Positions 17,160 through 32,300 are shown, counted from the first letter of the stretch. The stretch is DNA of 64,000 nt from Leptasterias polaris (GCA_037783415.1 JAZGTN010000037.1:3162001-3226000); one strand, 5' to 3'. The notes: generated by a model from the letters alone, not told the origin. Program-made: numbers and translations.

Positions 17160-20140
17160 CTATCCTAGTCCCGACCTTGCCAACAAACTTTCCCAGTAAA
17201 TTTAAAACACAAATTCTACAATGTTTTATCGAGCCGAAATGGAAACACAGGTCAAAGTACCCACCAACAAAAAAACAAGCTACATAACCTAGTACTTCTG
17301 GTCCACTGCCCACGTCCACACAGAGAGATCAGACGGGGGACGCAAACTATCATTCAATCATCGATCATCATGCATCCACGGCTGTCAAAGAGAAAGAGCG
17401 CCACCAAGTGTCTTTACTTTTAGGGGAGCCAACCACAATTGCATCAAATAATGAATATATTCTTAGATCGTCATTGTGATTCGTATTAAAACACCACATT
17501 ACGCTTATTAGCAATCATAATATTGATATGCATTTTAAGATCTCATAAGATTGATATGCATTTTAAGATCTCTGTTGTGACCATCAAACATAATGGGCTG
17601 TATTTCTTGGTTGCCCTAAAAACATTCATTCACTTTTAAAACCTATTTTGATATGTTACGTTTGCGTGCCGGCCGTACCCGTACCCGTACCGTCGTTTAT
17701 CCGTTTTTGCATATAACTGACTAGTCTTGTTGCAAGACTTGCATGCATACAACTGCAGTGCAACATGATTGGTAATGTTATTTAGAGACGGCGGTCGCTC
17801 TGCACAGTATCCAGAGATGAACGTTGAATAATTTCATGATTTATTTTCACATAAATTGTAATAGTATTGTAAGTGTATGGTAAGTGTGAACTCTACCTGC
17901 TATATTTCCCTATTTTGTTGTTTTCGGATGGAGAAGTTTAAGCTATCTTTGTTTACAATGAATGAATTTACTGTCGTGTCGAGTGAGTGTCTTGTCTCAA
18001 CTCTCACTCTCCTCCGACCTCAGTCTGGTCTGTCCTTGCTGTATCGTCATTAATGAGTATGATTTCATAATTTTCACAAACCACTAAAGAACTTTTAAAA
18101 ACACTAGAAGTAGAACTGTAGAATCATGGAGGATGGTAGAATGAACTAGTCAGCGGGAGTTATTGTGTTTTTATAATGTGTTATTATAACTTTGTTAGGT
18201 TAAGTGTATTTTCATGTTTGTTTTTTTAGGTAACTAGTTATTTACTTAAAGTTAAAAAAATTATTTATAAATTATTTGTTCACACTTTTTATTAATTATT
18301 TTTCTAGGGCCTACTTTGTTTGTTTTCTATTGTTTACCTTTTAGTTTTTTGTTTGGATTACTTCTTTTACTTTTTCATCTTCTTGTACTTTTGTTTTGTT
18401 TGTCTTGGTCAAATAAATAGTTAGTAATAATAATAACAATAAAGTGATTAGAAATGAATAGAAGTTCGAGGGAAGTACGATGTAGTAAGAGTGAGATTTT
18501 TAAGAAGAATAATTAAGTTTCATTTTTTAGTTTAAGATGAGTTGTCAACATGGTCAATAATTTATACCATATTGGGACTCTTAACAAAATTGATAAACAT
18601 TTAACAATTATTATGGTTAAGAGTTAGTCATTTTTTTCAAGATCATTCTTGATCTCAACTTAGGTCTTTGTAAAATCGGTCCAAGATCACTACATTTTAC
18701 TGTAACGTAGTCGTAAGTTTGCGTGTTAACTTAACTGATGCGCTAACCCGCGCTATCATGTACTAAATAAAACTATACTTACATACTTGATAACTGTCAT
18801 TTACGTACACAAATTAGACTTATCGTGTACACAAGTGATAACTACCTAGTACCATGTACGTACACGATAACATTGTGTACGTACACAATAACTTTCATGT
18901 GCACGATAACTTTGGTCTTGATATACGCATCAGAAAATACATGACGTTGAAACACCAGCGCAGCATGCATTCGGCTGTTATCTGTTTTATATACTGATCC
19001 CCTCTTGACATTTGTATGTATTACTTGATAGTTATCGCGTACGTACATTAATAAGTCAGGAGTTATCATAGTACGTGCATGGTAGTTATCGTGTTTGTGT
19101 GTAAGTACATGATAATATCGGGGGTTGGCATACCTAGAGTTGTGGGGACTTTTACACAATGGAACAAAGGTCCCCACAACGTTTTTCTTTGTTAAACTGG
19201 GTTCCCACAACGTGATGCTACAGAAAAGGGAATAATGGAACAACAATAGGAAGACGTGCCAAATGGTGTGTGCAAATGTATGTGTGAACTTGTATATCTT
19301 GTACATGATTTTATTGTGTGAATCATGCAGCAGAATTACACTTCAGTACTAATTAACTGATGTAAACATTTTACAATATTATTCTCCCTTGGGCATGTGT
19401 TAATTAAATTTTCGATTAAAAGTATTTCCTAGGGTCAAGAGGGCAGCTATCTAGCTGTTTAGACCAGCGTTCTCCAGTGGTCCGCTGGCCAATTGCCAGT
19501 TAAAACATCTGAGGATCAGTCAAAATTCTTTGCAAGTTGTTTGGGCTTGCTATTTTAGATTTGAAAAGCATCCCTATACTAGAATTAGTGCAAAAGCTGA
19601 CGGACTTGTGAAATAAAAAACTAGCTGGCCAGTCACTGGTTTAAAACATTTGAGAGGGGATTGTGTTCAACAATACAAATCTGTCTGTTGCACCCTTATT
19701 CACACTTGCTGTAAAATAAAGTGCGACTGTGTAATGGTTGTCGTAAATTCTCATGTTGCAACACAGAGTTTGAATTTAATGTAATGTAATAAAGTTAATT
19801 AACTTAATATTAATATTAATGAGTTAAAGTCATGAAGAAATGCTATGTCAGCAACACCAGGGAAAAGAAAATAACAAATTTAAACAAAATTGGGTTTTGG
19901 GTTTCTAAACAAGCTGCCCCACCACTGTTCACAAGACTCGGTAATCTCCAAATAAAAAAGATTGAAAAATGTGAAGTACATTTGTTGCAAAATAGATCAC
20001 ATTACTAACAGACAATTGTTTCTGTTTGACTTTTAATAGTACACGAATCGGAAGATCCAAAATTTGGCTGAAGTAGGGGCCTCCCGGAATCGTGATGAGG
20101 ACTTCAGCTCATTAGTAGACGCTTCTATAACCAAACCATC
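17160..20140. other. Intergenic sequence between divergent genes; no gene seen
   Basis: No exon was recognised. It should contain the BDP1 promoter and any 5' UTR exon. Around 18840-19125 palindromic GTACGTACAC and GATAACT phrases recur, and at about 19138-19182 there is an inverted pair of GTTGTGGGGAC/GTCCCCACAAC, a motif seen again near 38508-38632. Confidence 0.5.
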
Positions 20141-20308
20141 ATGAGAAGAGCAAAGATCCGCCCCAGTATTAATCTCACGGCGTCCCGTCGGAATATCCCA
20201 GCACCGTCATCCCAAGACAAGGAATCAGCTGGCTCCAGACAAGACTTGCCCGGTCCCAAGACAGGACTGAGATCAGCAGCTAGGCCTTCAGTCTCTGAGT
20301 CAACTTTG
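20141..20308 (+). CDS. BDP1: BDP1 exon 1
   Basis: Encodes MRRAKIRPSINLTASRRNIP and 36 more residues; basic N-terminus like other BDP1 proteins. Donor TTG|gtacgt, phase 0. In-frame TGA at 20096-20098 upstream. Confidence 0.85.
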
Positions 20309-23300
20309 GTACGTAAAAAGTAGAAACGAAAATAGAAATAAAAAAGTCCTTACAATGCAGTGCAAATACCTTTGATGGAGGTCTTCTGAGATCTCAGACT
20401 TGGTTTCAGTTTTGAGACCATATTTGTTCAGGTCCCGGTGATTTTGAGGTCTCGAAACGTCTCGGTCTCAAACAGTAAACAGTAAGGTCTCCTCTTCGGT
20501 TTTTGACTTTGAGGTCTTGACTCCAAAACTGGCGTCTACTACAGTGTACATGTAGTACTAACTTTATTTGACAACTAACATGCTCTCATACCAATTATGT
20601 GCCGTTCATACGAAGTGCCTTAACCCTAACCCCCTAGTGATTCTCACTAGGAAGCTTCCTCAACCCATCAAATTCAAACAGTTCCCTGATTGGGACAGTA
20701 CCAAACCCACCATACTCCAACAGTGCACTTATTGGAACAGTACACAACCCATCATACTCCAACAGTCCTGGGGTGTTGGATTTTGGCTGAGTGGGTACAC
20801 CAGGGGAATGTGTAGTTGTTTCTATTTTAGGGCTCCAGTACCAAACCCATCAATACCCAACAATTGTTTTCTGCCAAACTATATGTATTTTTTTTTGTGG
20901 GCTCAGCACAGTTGCAAATCGAGATGTCATGTTGACTCCGGTTAGTCAATGTCAGACTGGGGACGATACTCAGAAAACATCCTTATTTATAGCAAATATT
21001 GCTATTGTTATTTTAATCATTATGTAACATTACATCATAATGACTTCATGTACTATTGATATCAAATACAATACAGTCTTTTCATATTATAAATACTATT
21101 CAATAAATACAATAAAGTTCTGCAAAAACTAAAACACCCCATGGCATAAATGGTATGTTCTACTTTTATTGTGTTGGTGCAATGACAAGGACTAGTTTAT
21201 TGCTCCATGGGATACCCAAGTACAATAACTGCCTTTATCATTTGTTTATTTCATCAGCAGGTTGTCCATGTTCAACTGAAACACATGTCCCATTGTCCCT
21301 CCCAATAAGAGGTCAAAGTGTACCCAGTGACCAAGCAATTCCATGCCCTACATGCAATAGCTAACCCTATTACATGCACTGTGAACATACACTTTTTCCC
21401 CACATGCCCTAAGTCCAACACTGTTGCAAACTGTACACTACCACCTTCCACACTCAGCCAAAGTCCAACACTAGTACCTTGACCCATTAGTACTCAACCA
21501 TCCATAGTCCAACAGCAAAGCCAGCTTTCACAGTACTAAACCATCCAAATTCCAACAAAACCATCTGTTTGATTTTGGCAGGTCTGGGGTGGTTAGGGTT
21601 AAGCTAACTGGATTTTTTATTGTGCTACTGGTGCCCCCAAACAAACATGGGGGTGACAGCCAAAATAAGGCAAGATAGTTCAATTGGTCTGCTCTTAGAG
21701 CACTGGCACATAAATCTGGAAGTTACAGGTTCAACTTTGTTTACCCATATTTGGGTTTAATTTTATTTGTTAAACCTTTATCCCACTGCCACCCTTTATT
21801 TGAATGAAAAGCTGATTTTCTAAGTTGGTTTTATCGAGCAAAAGACCACAGACTATTTTTTTCATTGAGCAAGGGTTACACTTGGTGCATGATTTCAATG
21901 GGAGGGGATGAAGATTGTTGCATCACGATAAGTCTATATACTGTGATATATTTATTTTAGCCTGCGGAGAAAAAAGATGTCGCTCCAGCAAAACAGACGC
22001 TGCAGATACGAAAATCAGAGGATCCTGCCGAACCTCCACAACCAAAGCCACCATCACACGTCCCTTCACAGAGCCCTGACCACACTTCCCCAGTCAAGCA
22101 AACTCCGAGCTCCCCAACAGCACCGACCCCTGAATCCCCCTCGAAAGCAGCCACCGTACGCCGTAAACGTATCACCGCTGTTCCCAACCTCGGACAGCCG
22201 AGGTTACGTTCCACCCCGAGCCAGCCAGTGAAGGTCACTTCCAAACCTCAACTCACTACGGTTGAGAAGGAGAATCAGGTCGGAAAGAATGCGCGGGGAG
22301 CGGGTGGAGGAAGAGGGAGGAAAGAGGTTGGGGACGGAGTTATGGGACCACCGCAGCCTCCACCAATACAACGAATGTCTGGGATCAGTTCAACTGCAAC
22401 ATCCGCGAGTAGTCCATGTAAGTTTGAAAGTAATTTTCCTGTGTTATTTGGCTTTTCAAGTTTATAGTCGCCAACATAGACCTCGTGAAAAAATGCAAAC
22501 ATTTCAGTCCAACTCCAAAATGGTGATCAATGGTGGACTTCTACTTTTTAAATTTCTCTTCTCAGATTTTCAGACTGTCTTCTGCAGAACATGATAAAAA
22601 ACATGTATTTGGTATGAATTGAATGATAATGACTCTGGCTCATATTTTGGTTTGTCTCCATACTGCACTACACATAAAAAAAAAAAAAACAGAAGCCGAG
22701 CCTAACAATCATATCAGAGTGTGGAGTTTATGTAAACAACATTAAAACATACTGATAAATTCAAAGACCTATTGAGACAAAAACCTCAGAATGCATTTGT
22801 TTTGGTTTTTGGGGGGGGGGGTTGGGAGTACTTCAGGTTACTTGGGAGGTTAATTTGTACTTCAGGTCAAAACAACAAATTATTATGACTTGTTCATCTT
22901 TTCTCATTCCAATTTTTTTTCAGCACCTGCCAAAGAGCACACCACCACTGCCCCATCACCCAAGGAGACTTCCCATGTGCCCCAAGCCACTAAAACCCCA
23001 TCTCAGATCAACCCTGTGTTAGGTACGCTAAGCACGCCCGTCAGACCTGCTCTTACCCGGTCGGAAAGCATCAGCGAAAAAACGCCGGGTGGTTCTGAGA
23101 ATATCTACCAGAAGAAACTGCGGGAACTCAAAGACAGAATGGACTCTGAGGTAGACATTGCAAACCTAACCCTTAGTGTTGATCCCCTTGCAGGATGCGC
23201 AGCACACTGACAGGCATTGATCCCCTTGCAGGATGCGCAGCACACTGACAGGCATTGATCCCCTTGCAGGATGCACAGCACACTGACAGGCATTGATCCC

Positions 23301-26300
23301 CTTGCTGGATGCGCAGCACACTGACAGGCATTGATCCCCTTGCAGGATGCGCAGCACACTGACAGGCATTGATCCCCTTGCAGGATGCGCAGCACACTGA
23401 CAGGCATTGATCCCCTTGCAGGATGCGCAGCACACTGACAGGCATTGATCCCCTTGCAGGATGCGCAGCACACTGACAGGCATTGATCCCCTTGCAGGAT
23501 GCGCAGCACACTGACAGGCATTGATCCCCTTGCAGGATGCGCAGCACACTGACAGGCATTGATCCCCTTGCAGGATGCGCAGCACACTGACAGGCATTGA
23601 TCCCCTTGCAGGATGCGCAGCACACTGACAGGCATTGATCCCCTTGCAGGATGCGCAGCACACTGACAGGCATTGATCCCCTTGCAGGATGCGCAGCACA
23701 CTGACAGGCATTGATCCCCTTGCAGGATGCGCAGCACACTGACACGCGCCTATCCTGTCTGATGCTTTGAGGGTCAAAAAGGAAACAAAAGGAACTGATT
23801 CCCAAAATGAATGGAAATTGTAGACCCGAATGTGCGGAGGTGTGCTCCGCGTCGTGCAAGGGGTCAAAATATTTATTTATTTGCTTTTAGGCATGGTATA
23901 CTTTTCTTAATTGTCAAAGACCAGTATCCTCACTTGGTGTATTCCAACATACATGTATGCATAAATTAAAGACCAAACAAAATGTCCCCCACCACCCCTC
24001 TCCATTTTAAACATCGTGTATTTATTAGTACATTACCTTAATGCCGGATTTTTAAACTTTTCTTGTATTGTTTTTTTTTTTTTTTTTCGCGGCGAAAAAA
24101 CACTCCACAGAAAAGCCGTCCAGAAACATAAGCGCCTGTAACCGATGGTGGCAGCAAACATATTGATCAAAATAGTGACGTAGCTGGACATGTGAGCCAG
24201 TAACACGACTATTACTTGCCTGCAACCGCGCTGGAAGTTTGACAAGTTATATTTTAAGTTTTACACATGCGATTAAAACACAGCAAACAGTCGTAGATAG
24301 AGCGCAATCTAAAGACTACATTAGTCTTAAAATAACACATGGTTCCCACATGGCTGTGCACCTCAAAAGGTTGAAAGGTCAGCAGTTATATCACCAACGC
24401 ACACACGTTCTGTGTGTGCGCGCATGTACGACTCGACGCAGTAAACAGTCGTTTAGTTGTTTCACACGTCCAGCTACGTCATCCTGAAAGCCTCTCGGAA
24501 AGTGTCCCCGACGGCTTTTGTTTCATTTTCTGCTGCGCGCAGGCACATGCGAAGCACTTTTTTTATAAATTTTTTCGGGGTAAATAAAAATTATGAAACC
24601 ACTATGTTTGGGTTTTTTGTACTAATAAATGTGTAATGCTCAAACTGGTGAAATTTTGTTTGACCATTTTGTGGCCTCTTTAACAAACCTGTGAACATTT
24701 TGGCTCAATTGGTCATTGAAGTTGCAAGGAAATACTGAAAGAAAAAAAACATGTATTAAGGTATGCAGAGTCCCAGTGGAAAAACAGTTTTAACTAGTTA
24801 GAAGAAACCTGGATAAAGGAATGTCACAAATCAATAAATAAATAAATACTGAAAGAAAAACATACATAAACCCTTAGTTAACTAACTAACTAAAACCGTT
24901 CTGAACCATTCAAAACAATCCACTGGACCATTTTCAAGTGACTTTTCAAGAGGACTTACAATTTTCTCAAAGATGATAGAACTTTTGTTGGAAATACAGC
25001 AGTATTTCTCAAGGTGGTACTAATGACAAACAAGATTTTAAAAGAAAACAATTCTTGTGTAATATTTTTCAGTAAAAACTCAGACCGTCCAACTGTCAGG
25101 GGTTGCTTTATTATAGCAGAAAGTGGTTTCCTCGAAAACTTATTAACCCACGAAAACATTGCAGGGAACCATCAAAACATTTTGACCGGTATCTCATTTC
25201 TGCTAAGCAAGGTACTCCTGTGCTTAGAGGCTCTATGAAATTACACCCAGACCTATAGTGACTTGGTTTTTACTTTTTTTTTATTTTTTATTGGTAGACT
25301 CCAGCTAAGCGGAGACGACACTATGTCAAAAAGAAGACACAGCCACCAGAGAGGAGCAAGATGACGATGAGTGACCTCATTTATTTCAACCCCAAGACCA
25401 GCCCGATGAAGTAAGTCATCAGGGTCCAATGTCATAGAGCTGCTGAAGCAGAATATATTACTTAACAATTTCCTGCTTTGCAGAAATGAGCAGGATACCA
25501 GTTACAAACGGCACATGCGACATGGTACTTTGGCTGGTAACCTGAATCTGATAAGCATCATGTGAATGTGCTTAGCTACTTCTTGTGCTTAAGCAGCTTT
25601 GAAATTGGGCCAAGGAAAGAAATGTTCACCATGCAGTGTTGGTCAAGTAACAAGCTCCCTAAGCTAAGACAAAAATTAATTGTCACAACCTTACGTAGAA
25701 TGGCAACAATATTGAATCCGATTAATCCATTCTGAAAAACGATTAATACTTTAAAAGTTGGGTCCTGTTAAATAAAGTGACTTTATTTACACTCGTGGGT
25801 GTTTCATAAAGATTAGATGCAACATTTCAACCATTATAGCAATGAGAGATTTTGAGGTACTTCATGGCAGCGGTTAACAAGTTGATTTTCCATATTTTAC
25901 TGGGGATAATTTTGATGGGTGTATTTACCTAGCAAGTCTGCTGCCACCTGGGCCCAATTTCATAGAGTATGTAGAGCCTGCTCAAGCACGAAAAGCAGCT
26001 AAGCACAACAAAGTATTGCTTACCAGAATAAGGTTACCAGCCAAAGTACCATGTCACGTGTACTATCTGTAACTGGTTTCCTGCTTATTTTTGCTCAGCA
26101 GAAAATTGTTAAGCAATATTTTCTTCTTGAGCAGCTCTATGAAATTGAGCCAAGGTGTCCTTGGAACTCGCCAATTATGGTCAAGTGCCTTGCTCAACAA
26201 CACAAGTGTCACACCAACAGCCGGAACCCATACTCTGCCGACACCAGAACTTGGTGCACTAAATGGCTTGGCCGACGATAACTTCTGGTTGTTTTGTTTT

Positions 26301-29300
26301 CCTTTGCTGATCAGGAACACACCGGGAAACAAAGAGAAGAGATTTCCGAGAACCATCATGACTGAGCACGTTGTCAGCGCAAATAAGTAAGTTTCTTCCA
26401 AAACATAATTCTGTATCAAGTGATAAACTACAAGGGAAACTGACTGGCTAAATTTTCACTCAATTTTGGGTTGAACTGAGAAAAATTTACGAGAACAGGA
26501 TTTGAAACTGCAACGTCTAGATTGACGTGTCGGCGCTCTACCATCTCAGCTGTCTGGCCCTAATGTTTGCGGTCTCTCTATTTTGTCAATCTCTTATTTG
26601 GGGGTGCCAGTCAGAAGTAGGTCAACATTAAACTGCTGTGTTTCCAGGGATTACACCTAGAATAATTCTGTGTAACAAGAAGAAAACACCAATGTATTAA
26701 ATCCTCCTACTTTCTCACCATTCGATATCATCCACTATGATTTTGAGTGTGCTTTATAATATCATGTGGTGAATGCATCCACACTGTACACAGTCGACCC
26801 TCCTACTGCCAGACCTTTCAATTTTATCCACTGCCGTTTTGATTGATAGACGCATTATGCCAGTCTGCAATACGGTATCTTGTGGTGACTGCATACTACG
26901 CAGTAATGGTCAAATACACCAGCCTGGTGAATTCATTTATAAAGTGCACTGATAGTTTTGTGCACAGTTTTGTCATACACAACCCATGCAGTCATGTGGT
27001 TGGTTAACTTGCTGACATTTGTTTACAGAAAGCATGAATGTTGGATGAACAGGATTGTGAAAATTCAGTATCCGAATTTGTTCGTTCTTATTTCTATTGC
27101 CCAGTCGGAGGAGAGAAATAATATGGAGTCATTGCAAGTCATCCACTGTTAGCATAAGGCCATACCAAACTTGTTTTGAATCCAACCATTGGGTGTTGAG
27201 TTAATATCATAGATTGGAGTACTCAATTGGATTTGGGACACTGCCAAGCCAAATCACCCGGAGTGAAGGTTCTAAAATAATATTTTAAAACTCTTTTTTT
27301 GTGTGTGACAGCTCTGTTAATAGCAGTGCTCATAACTCGGAGAATGAGGAAGAGGAAGAGGAGAAAGAGGAGGACGTTGACCCCTTTGCCCCTCAGGTCA
27401 AGATTGGTCCCGATGGCTCCATCATATTGGACAGCAAAAGGTAAACTCAGACGCCTTTGTAAAGGGATAGGGTAGAGGTTGTCGGTTGCAATACTTCCTG
27501 CTCGCTGATGTCGCATTCCTCCAGCAATGCGGGAGGTCTACCGTGCTGAAGCGTAGGGGCCATCCCGTTCTGTTGCACACGTTGGTGCCCACATGTTTTG
27601 CAGTCACCGTGTGGACATTCCTTTGTTCTGTACACTTAAGGAAAATCCTATTCCTCAACACTGTAAATAACTCTTATGTGGACGTGTGTAAGTCCACATA
27701 GTGTTTCAAATCCCTTGTGTGGACCTCTTTTGTTCTCAGGTCCACACTTCCTATGTAATGCTTACGCACCTCTAGTAGCATGTGTGCGGGATGTGCGCGT
27801 GTAAGTAGCCTAGCATGACGAGTGATAAAATAGTGACGTCATCTGAGAAGGGGCTGTTGTACGAAAGATTACTTGTGACATCACTTGCTCTCAAAAGCAA
27901 CATTTTGTGTCACTTGAAGAAACCTTTGGGCGGCAAAGTTCAGGAGTGGTGATTATCAAAAATTGGATTAGTTTAAATCTGAAAGCTCACTGATTATAAA
28001 GTCCATACCAGTGTCAATCCACCAAAGAATTGTTTCTGTCTGAAATAACATAATGATATTAATATTGGAGTCTTACATACTGCACGTATTGACCAATAAG
28101 GTAATCAAGGCACTTGAACAAAGAAATACTTTTTTACGAATTTCAAATTTTTGAATTATGAGATAGCAGCCACAGCCAGGAACACTGATAACTCTTCTCA
28201 TAGTGATATAAAGTGTAACTTGGTTCTTTTACGTGCATTACAAAACGCACGGAACCTACGGCTCAATAATAGTGGTTAAGTGTCTTGCTTAAGGACACAA
28301 GTGTCAAGACTGGTACTGAACCACGACTCTGCTGTTCAGGAACACCAGATCTCAAATCCAGTGTGCTTTACTGCTGGGCCGTACTTTCAAAGTCAAGGAA
28401 GTAGCACTTTCTCCCTCTTTGCACGGCGTGTATGCATGACTGTCAGCGACCCAAAACGTGTTAATCAGTCATCTGTTTTCTGGTTTGTGAAAGTTGTGGG
28501 TGTATACTCTTCTTGCAGCACTAACTGGTGATTAATAAGATTTACAGAACAACGATCTTTGAGAATGTTTGGTTTTGGAGGAGGGATAAGTGGAAGGGGG
28601 AAGGGGAACGAGAGATTCAACTGAGCAAAAAGGTAGAGAAAAAGATGCAAAACAGGCAAGTCTTGCTTAGCACAACCGTTGATCATTTTACCATGGTCTC
28701 TTTTGAACTTTCTTTGACCAGTCTTGTGAAGGATGCATCGCCAGCGAAGACCCTTCACTTAGAAGACAGTGAAGCTGTACAGGAGGAGTCATCGCACACG
28801 ACGTACGCCAGCTTCGGAAAGAGAACTTACACCACAGCGTGGAGTGTAAAGGGTAGGCATACGACAGTCCCCCCATTGAAGTATTCATTCTTTTCATTCA
28901 TTCATTTGTTCATTCACTGCCGTAATGACTTGAGTTGTACCCATCTAACTTTATCAAGCATAGTGTTTAGAGAAAGATGGCCACCAGTGACAGCCTCGAT
29001 GGATGCTTTAAGGTCATGTTGGGATGACCTTTATGACATGGGGCACCAGCAGCGTTGTAGCCACGCCGGTCGGCGCCGGTCGGGTGTAACCGGCACTAGC
29101 TTCTGCCGACCGCCACACAGACAAAATGAACATCCTACCGACCGGCACAAAATGCAGCAAAAACTATATTAAAATGAACAGAAAACCCCCCTAAACTACC
29201 TCTTTCATGCAGCCGCATGTTCAGTTTGAACAAAAAATAAGGAAGACAAAAACAACGACATAAATAAACGGTAAATTTTGTGTAAAAAAAACAAACAAAA

Positions 29301-32300
29301 AACGAACCGCAACACTTTATGCCACCGATCGTGTACAAATCAAATACTTTGGAACGATCAGTCAATACCATACCGACGCTGCCATGTGCTAGCTAACGCT
29401 GCGCCGGCAATCGATGTACGATGGAAACCAGACCGATTCTATGAATTCACGTACAAAATTGTGAGTCCGTTTACAGATCATAATACTCAGCAAATCATCA
29501 TACATGGACCATAAACAAGTAGGTCCCGTGCACGACCAAAACTCATGCAATATCGACTGCTAGGTGGAAGACTTTACGTGTCTGCGCATGCTCGGAAAAG
29601 GGTTTTTCCCTTGACGTTGCAATATCATCATCGTTGGTGCGCGGACTAAACTTGTATATCAGCTCCCCGCTCAAGTATTTAATAAATGGTCTTTAAATGT
29701 GTGTGTGGGCATTGTGTGTAATTGTGCCGCATATTAGGGGCCTGGAATATCCAGTCTACCTACACCTCGTGGCTGCCGTGCGCTTGCAGCGTTGGCAGAT
29801 CTAGAACAAAAGGCGGGGCAAAAGGTCAATCGATCATCAAATTATACGTAGGTTTCTGATGGCGAAAAATGACTTGGCCGTGTATGTTGCATTCGTGTAT
29901 ACAGGCTGTTCGTGTATTCATATTAGAATTAAGTGAAACGAAAAGTTTGGATCGCATCATATGTCAGAAAGTTTTTGAAGTTTTGCGTAGCGTTTTATAC
30001 TATTAGGAGTTTATACAATTAAATACAAATATTCACATCGGGGGTTCGCTTGACAAAACGACTGTAGCTAAAATCTACCTTGCGTACGTAATTCACACGA
30101 GGCACAATTTCGTACCCATTAGTGTGCGATGTCACTGAACCACAGCACGTGCGTTGCCTGTCTATGAGAAAGAGGTTGATCACCTCACGCGGCCGGCCGT
30201 TGGAAACGTTTTTGGTTCGTTTTAATGTTTACAAACATGGAACCAAAAGTGGCTGATTCTTTCGTCTTTATTATCAATCTATGTTATGAGTATGATTTAG
30301 CTGTCATAAGGAATATAGATGTCAACCTAACTGTAAAATTTTAAGAACTTCGGCGGCAAGTGAGGAGAAAAATGTATAGGCCTATGTGCAACTCCATCAG
30401 ATGAAAAAAATAAACGGTGAGCTGAAATAATGTTTACAGCTTTTTTCTGTGGCCGGAGTATCAAATTTTCACAAGTTTGCTATTAATTTTGTGATTTACA
30501 TGGTCAAAAATGTTCGCTGTTAGCTAGCAGCGAAGTTTATAGCTACTCGTGTGAACGTCCAGGCCTGACCTGGGATAATGATTGCGCTCCTATTGAGATC
30601 AAATTACGTCTTATCTTAATCCTCTGCATTTTGTTATTGTTCAAGTTTGCTTTACTTAGAAGACAAGCCGCATGCGCGGTGTCTTTGTGGTTTTTTGACC
30701 TGGTTTTGTGACCCTTAGGAGCGGGTATAGCGATCTATTAGTATTAAACCTGGAAAGTGTGTTGACATCTGCTGGCTTATACACATTAATAGATTTGTGC
30801 CTTTTCTATTTTTACATTCGAGGCCTGGTATTTTGTAAGAGTTACCATATAATACATACACTTCCATTAACTTATTGTACTGGTACAGACAATACAATGT
30901 ATACTGTACTGTACTTGAATCACTGTCATGAAAATGAAAATAACAGATTTACGTACCTCAAAACGCCTTACAAAAATACATAATTTATGTCTCAGTAAAC
31001 CCCTACAAATCCATTTTTAAAGCAGTAAAACCCCAAAAATCCAGGTGCTTTGCCCCTGGACTCCACCGGGGCCCTTGGGCGGGCCCCTGGACCCCACGCC
31101 GTGAAAACGCTCCGCTCGCTTCGCTCGCTACGCTCTATTTTAGCCGGCACTCAAAACTTTCTAGCTACAACCCTGGGCACCAGGCTTCATTAGTTTTTTT
31201 TGTTTTTTTTATCAGCAATTCAAAGTTACCATCTGTTAAACAATTATACGCATTTATAGACCCTTTCATATATCAAAGAGCCCTGCACTTTTACATGTCC
31301 TACCCTTGTTTATTGGGCCTTGAGCATTTCTGAATCATTCTCAACTCCTTTGGAGTATGCAGCACCGACAGCTAATGGGCGCGCAGGTTACTTATCATTC
31401 ACATCGACAATCCCCACCCTCAAAGGCACTCAGTGACACCAATGTGATAAGAAACAATTATAGTCAAGTGTCTTACCCAAGGACACAATTTTGTGGAATT
31501 TAAACCCACACCACAATGACTCCACCCTCAGACTTTGGTCCGATGTGATAGACTGCACGACCTTTGACACACCAATGGTGTGAAAAAACCTGCGTCTACA
31601 TTTTGTTGTTACAATGCTGCCATTTTCTCTCCTTCTTGTCCAGACACTACCAAGTTCTACATGGCACTGAGTGCTGTGGGAACAGACTTCACTATGATCA
31701 ACGCCATGTTTCCAAAACGAACCAGACAACAGATCAAGAACAAGTTTAAGCGGGAGGAAAGACTCAACAGAGTTGCCCTGGACAAAGCTATAAGTATGTT
31801 TCTGCTTACCTGGAGTCCTGATATTTCATTGAGGCAACCGAGGCAATTGCCTCAATGCCCATAGGCCGTAGTCATTGCCTTGGTGCCCCTTGAAATGTTC
31901 CATTAATTACACATTTCTCTCCTAGAGGTGCCCTTTACCGAAAAACAGATTGTTACGCCTGGACTTGTGCTGCGTGAACAGCCAAATTTGATGTAGTGTA
32001 TGCCACTGGTGTTTGGATCCCAATGAACAGATCCAAGCCCAAAGGGCTGTGCCTAAAGACTTATAGTTAACCAGAAACTGTATTTGCAGCTGGGATAATT
32101 GTACTGGGCGCAATGTATTGCAAACCCCCTGTATCAAGGTGGATTTGGCGCATTAGAAATAGTTTGTAATATTATCAATATTGGTGTTTTTATCGAATTA
32201 ACATCTTACTCTGAGTAAGTATCTGGTCACGAATTACTTTTAGGAGAATATTCTCTTGCAATAATACAAGTGTTTTTTTTATATATTCTTAACCAGGTAA

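Noticed and set aside
16972..17319. 115-aa protein with NSYPSQLVPKSTRTQ repeats
   Set aside because: Produced by the 16-bp repeat array; no coding evidence.
18842..19306. 154-aa minus-strand ORF
   Set aside because: Composed partly of GTACGTACAC repeats, with no recognised domain or splice support.
23105..23867. Three Cys-rich repeat proteins of 210-233 aa on the minus strand
   Set aside because: The 38-bp unit has no minus-strand stop in any frame, so all three frames are open by construction. It is intronic to BDP1.
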